From NCBI GenBank assembly GCA_946531975.1, contig CAMNAY010000080.1:1-7315 (forward strand): DNA of 7,315 nucleotides, read 5' to 3'. The notes beneath the pieces are model-generated. The model ran no database searches and was not told the DNA's origin. It saw nothing but the letters and a program-made list of their open reading frames with translations. Positions 5,842 to 7,315 of the stretch are shown piece by piece; the stretch's first letter is position 1; every line of letters begins with the position of its first letter. The position numbers and the translations under genes were made by a program. This DNA is from an uncultured Ruminococcus sp. Lineage in GTDB: Bacteria; Bacillota; Clostridia; Oscillospirales; Ruminococcaceae.

Positions 5842-6603
5842 TCAAAGACTGCACCATTTTTCGTACAGTGCCGGACTGACCGATGTCATCAGAATCATCG
5901 CGCCGGTTGCGGCATCAAGAATTGCATGACTGATCATGATCGGCATCGGATTTTTCTGCTTGCGGTAATACAGGCAGAAAATGACGGTCAGCGGCAGAAA
6001 CGACAGAAACCGGTAAAGCATATACCGGATATCGAATATCGTCGGGATAAAACAGTGCTGCACGGCATAGAAGAATGCCGGAATCAGCAGCGCTGCGGTG
6101 CGGCTGCCGATGTGATTGACGCCGCAGCCCAGATACAGACCGTCCTCTGCAAACGGAACGGTCAGGGGCAGGACAACCGCATTGATGACTGCAAGCACAG
6201 GCGGGATCGGTGCGATGATGTCCAGCGCAGCGCGCGGCATAATCGAACCGTAGCAGAGCAGTCCTGCAAGATACATGCACGCCATACCGGTTATCACAAA
6301 TCCTGCGATCAGTCCTGCGGCTTTTTTGAACGGAAGCGAGCCCTTCCGGTAACGGATCAGGGAACGGTAGCTGATGTGTTCTTTTTTCGTGAGCAGCAGC
6401 AGGAGCAGGATCGTCAGGATATTGGCGGCGCTTGCAGTGATTGACCACCAGCTTTTGATTTCACCGATCTGCTTTCCGGTTACCGCTGCACCGATCAGAG
6501 AGACGGACAGGAACAGGATACAGCGAAACGGCAAAAACCATGCGAAATATCCGTGCTTTTTGTCTTGCTCTGTTCCGGCGGCCGTTGCGTTGCTGTTATT
6601 CAT
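5842..6603 (-). CDS. Multi-pass membrane protein, CPBP (Abi/CAAX protease-like) family with degenerate active site
   Basis: A 253-residue integral membrane protein with about six to seven hydrophobic segments, near residues 20-42, 53-72, 95-118, 128-150, 168-182, 196-212 and 220-242. The second half resembles CPBP intramembrane metalloproteases (Rce1-like). FAEDGLYLG (151-159) stands where the EExxxR motif is expected, FFYAVQH (177-183) where the FxxxH motif is, and ISHAILD (224-230) where the final HxxxN/D is. The first motif is altered: Glu153 is kept, the second Glu is Asp, and the Arg is Leu, so protease activity is doubtful or modified. Members have been linked to prenyl-protein processing, bacteriocin immunity and membrane scaffolding; the role here is unknown. 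The ATG lies 8 bases inside the end of trmB, with AGGAG 7 bases upstream, indicating coupling to trmB. The family assignment is moderate; membrane location is firm. Confidence 0.75.
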   Translation of the reverse strand: MNNSNATAAGTEQDKKHGYFAWFLPFRCILFLSVSLIGAAVTGKQIGEIKSWWSITASAANILTILLLLLLTKKEHISYRSLIRYRKGSLPFKKAAGLIAGFVITGMACMYLAGLLCYGSIMPRAALDIIAPIPPVLAVINAVVLPLTVPFAEDGLYLGCGVNHIGSRTAALLIPAFFYAVQHCFIPTIFDIRYMLYRFLSFLPLTVIFCLYYRKQKNPMPIMISHAILDAATGAMILMTSVSPALYEKWCSL

Positions 6604-7315
6604 CGGAGCTCTCCTGTCTGGAATCTGTATCTTCTGCGGGTTGATCTTTTTTCTCCCTTGTATACGCCGGAACGGGCTTGCCGAACGCCTCTGCGGGGGG
6701 CTTTGCGATCAGGAAATGGATCTTTTTGCCCATATCGGTGAACATATTTTCATGCTCGGTGCGGATGTTGTCCGCGGGCTCATTCGCGTGCAGATCCTCA
6801 TTGACCGTCAGCAGCTCCCAGCCCGATTCGCGGAAATAGTCCAGCGACTCATGGAACAGGTCGGCGTCATCGGTCTTGAAGTGCAGCTCACCGCGCAGAA
6901 TTGCGGCATACTGACAGAGCTGCCGCGGATGCGTCAGGCGGCGTTTTTTGTGCCCCTCCTTCGGCCACGGGTTGCAGAAGTTGATATACAGCCGGTCAAC
7001 GCCGTCTTCGGGGGCGAGCACCTCTGAGATCTTCTCGATATTGATGATCGACAGCCGGACATTATCGACCGGACGCCCTGCCTCTGCGAAAGCGGCTTCG
7101 GTTTTGCGCTTTGCCATGCCGAGCATCTCGGACTTGATGTCCAGCGCGAGATAATTGTTTTCGGGGTGCAGCACGCCCGCCTGCGAGACCCAGCCGCCCT
7201 TTCCGCAGCCCAGCTCGACGTAAAACGGCTGCTCCGGCCGTGCATACTGTGCATCGGTGCGCCAGTGTCCGCGCATGGCTCTTGCGTCGTCCATGCAGAA
7301 CGGCGATGCGGCGAT
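6596..7315 (-). CDS. trmB: tRNA (guanine-N7-)-methyltransferase (start outside window)
   Basis: TrmB methylates G46 in the variable loop of many tRNAs at N7, using S-adenosylmethionine. The visible 239 residues run from the window edge to a TAA stop; family length is about 210-240, so probably only ten or twenty N-terminal residues are missing. Motifs: VELGCGKGGW, the SAM-binding loop; ALDIKSEM, the acidic end of the second strand; INFCNPWPKEGHKKRRLTH, the family signature with the conserved Asn-Pro-Trp-Pro-Lys and following basic residues; and NIRTEHENMFTDMGKKIHFLIAK near the C-terminus. An internal ATG at 7294 is not taken as the start because it has no ribosome binding site and family-like sequence continues upstream of it. 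The final 25 or so residues (REKKDQPAEDTDSRQESSDE at the end) are an acidic, probably disordered extension beyond the usual end. It is the first visible gene of the minus-strand unit. Confidence 0.96.
   Translation of the reverse strand: MAASPFCMDDARAMRGHWRTDAQYARPEQPFYVELGCGKGGWVSQAGVLHPENNYLALDIKSEMLGMAKRKTEAAFAEAGRPVDNVRLSIINIEKISEVLAPEDGVDRLYINFCNPWPKEGHKKRRLTHPRQLCQYAAILRGELHFKTDDADLFHESLDYFRESGWELLTVNEDLHANEPADNIRTEHENMFTDMGKKIHFLIAKPPAEAFGKPVPAYTREKKDQPAEDTDSRQESSDE

Noticed and set aside
5701..6444. 247-codon plus-strand open frame opposite the membrane protein gene
   Set aside because: Antisense to a well-supported gene, no ribosome binding site, low-complexity Arg/Cys/Gln-rich product.
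7292..7294. Internal ATG as the start of trmB
   Set aside because: No ribosome binding site precedes it and the frame continues to the window edge with family-like residues (IAASPFC), so the true start is outside.

Overview
The window reads as chromosomal DNA of a moderately high-GC Gram-positive anaerobe, most likely class Clostridia and probably the Ruminococcaceae/Oscillospirales group. The basis is the Gat amidotransferase genes, strong AGGAGG-type ribosome binding sites throughout, a Bacillus-type (type I) dihydroorotase, clostridial-style TrmB and Lrp/aminotransferase sequences, and an intergenic palindromic element of a kind I associate with Ruminococcus genomes. The taxonomic call is inference, not a search result.

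Plus strand, 1-2286: the 3' end of gatA and a complete gatB, two subunits of the GatCAB tRNA-dependent amidotransferase. They are not directly adjacent. A 376-base gap holds a double-palindrome repeat (521-567) and a small, visibly AT-richer gene for a two-helix membrane protein (599-835). A strong GC-rich hairpin at 2312-2339 closes this unit and also serves the convergent unit arriving from the other side.

Minus strand, 7315 down to 2355: seven closely spaced genes in one direction, looking like a single long transcription unit. In order of transcription they are trmB (5' end outside the window), a CPBP-like membrane protein overlapping trmB by 8 bases, a 73-residue basic protein starting at GTG, pyrC, a 72-residue very basic protein, an Lrp/AsnC-family regulator, and a class I/II aminotransferase that starts at a TTG overlapping the regulator's stop. 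The last pair resembles the alaR-alaT arrangement of Bacillus subtilis, suggesting a feedback-regulated amino acid transamination module. The other genes (tRNA modification, pyrimidine synthesis) are housekeeping functions with no obvious shared pathway.

There is no sign of a CRISPR array, transposase, phage module, toxin-antitoxin pair, tRNA or rRNA. The items most worth a second look are: the repeat plus small gene splitting gatA from gatB; an A7 run at the end of the 73-residue gene from which a -1 shift would read straight into the pyrC frame; the ambiguous pyrC start; the two small conserved-looking unknowns flanking pyrC; and the degenerate CPBP active-site motif. I do not see a clear new multi-gene system here.
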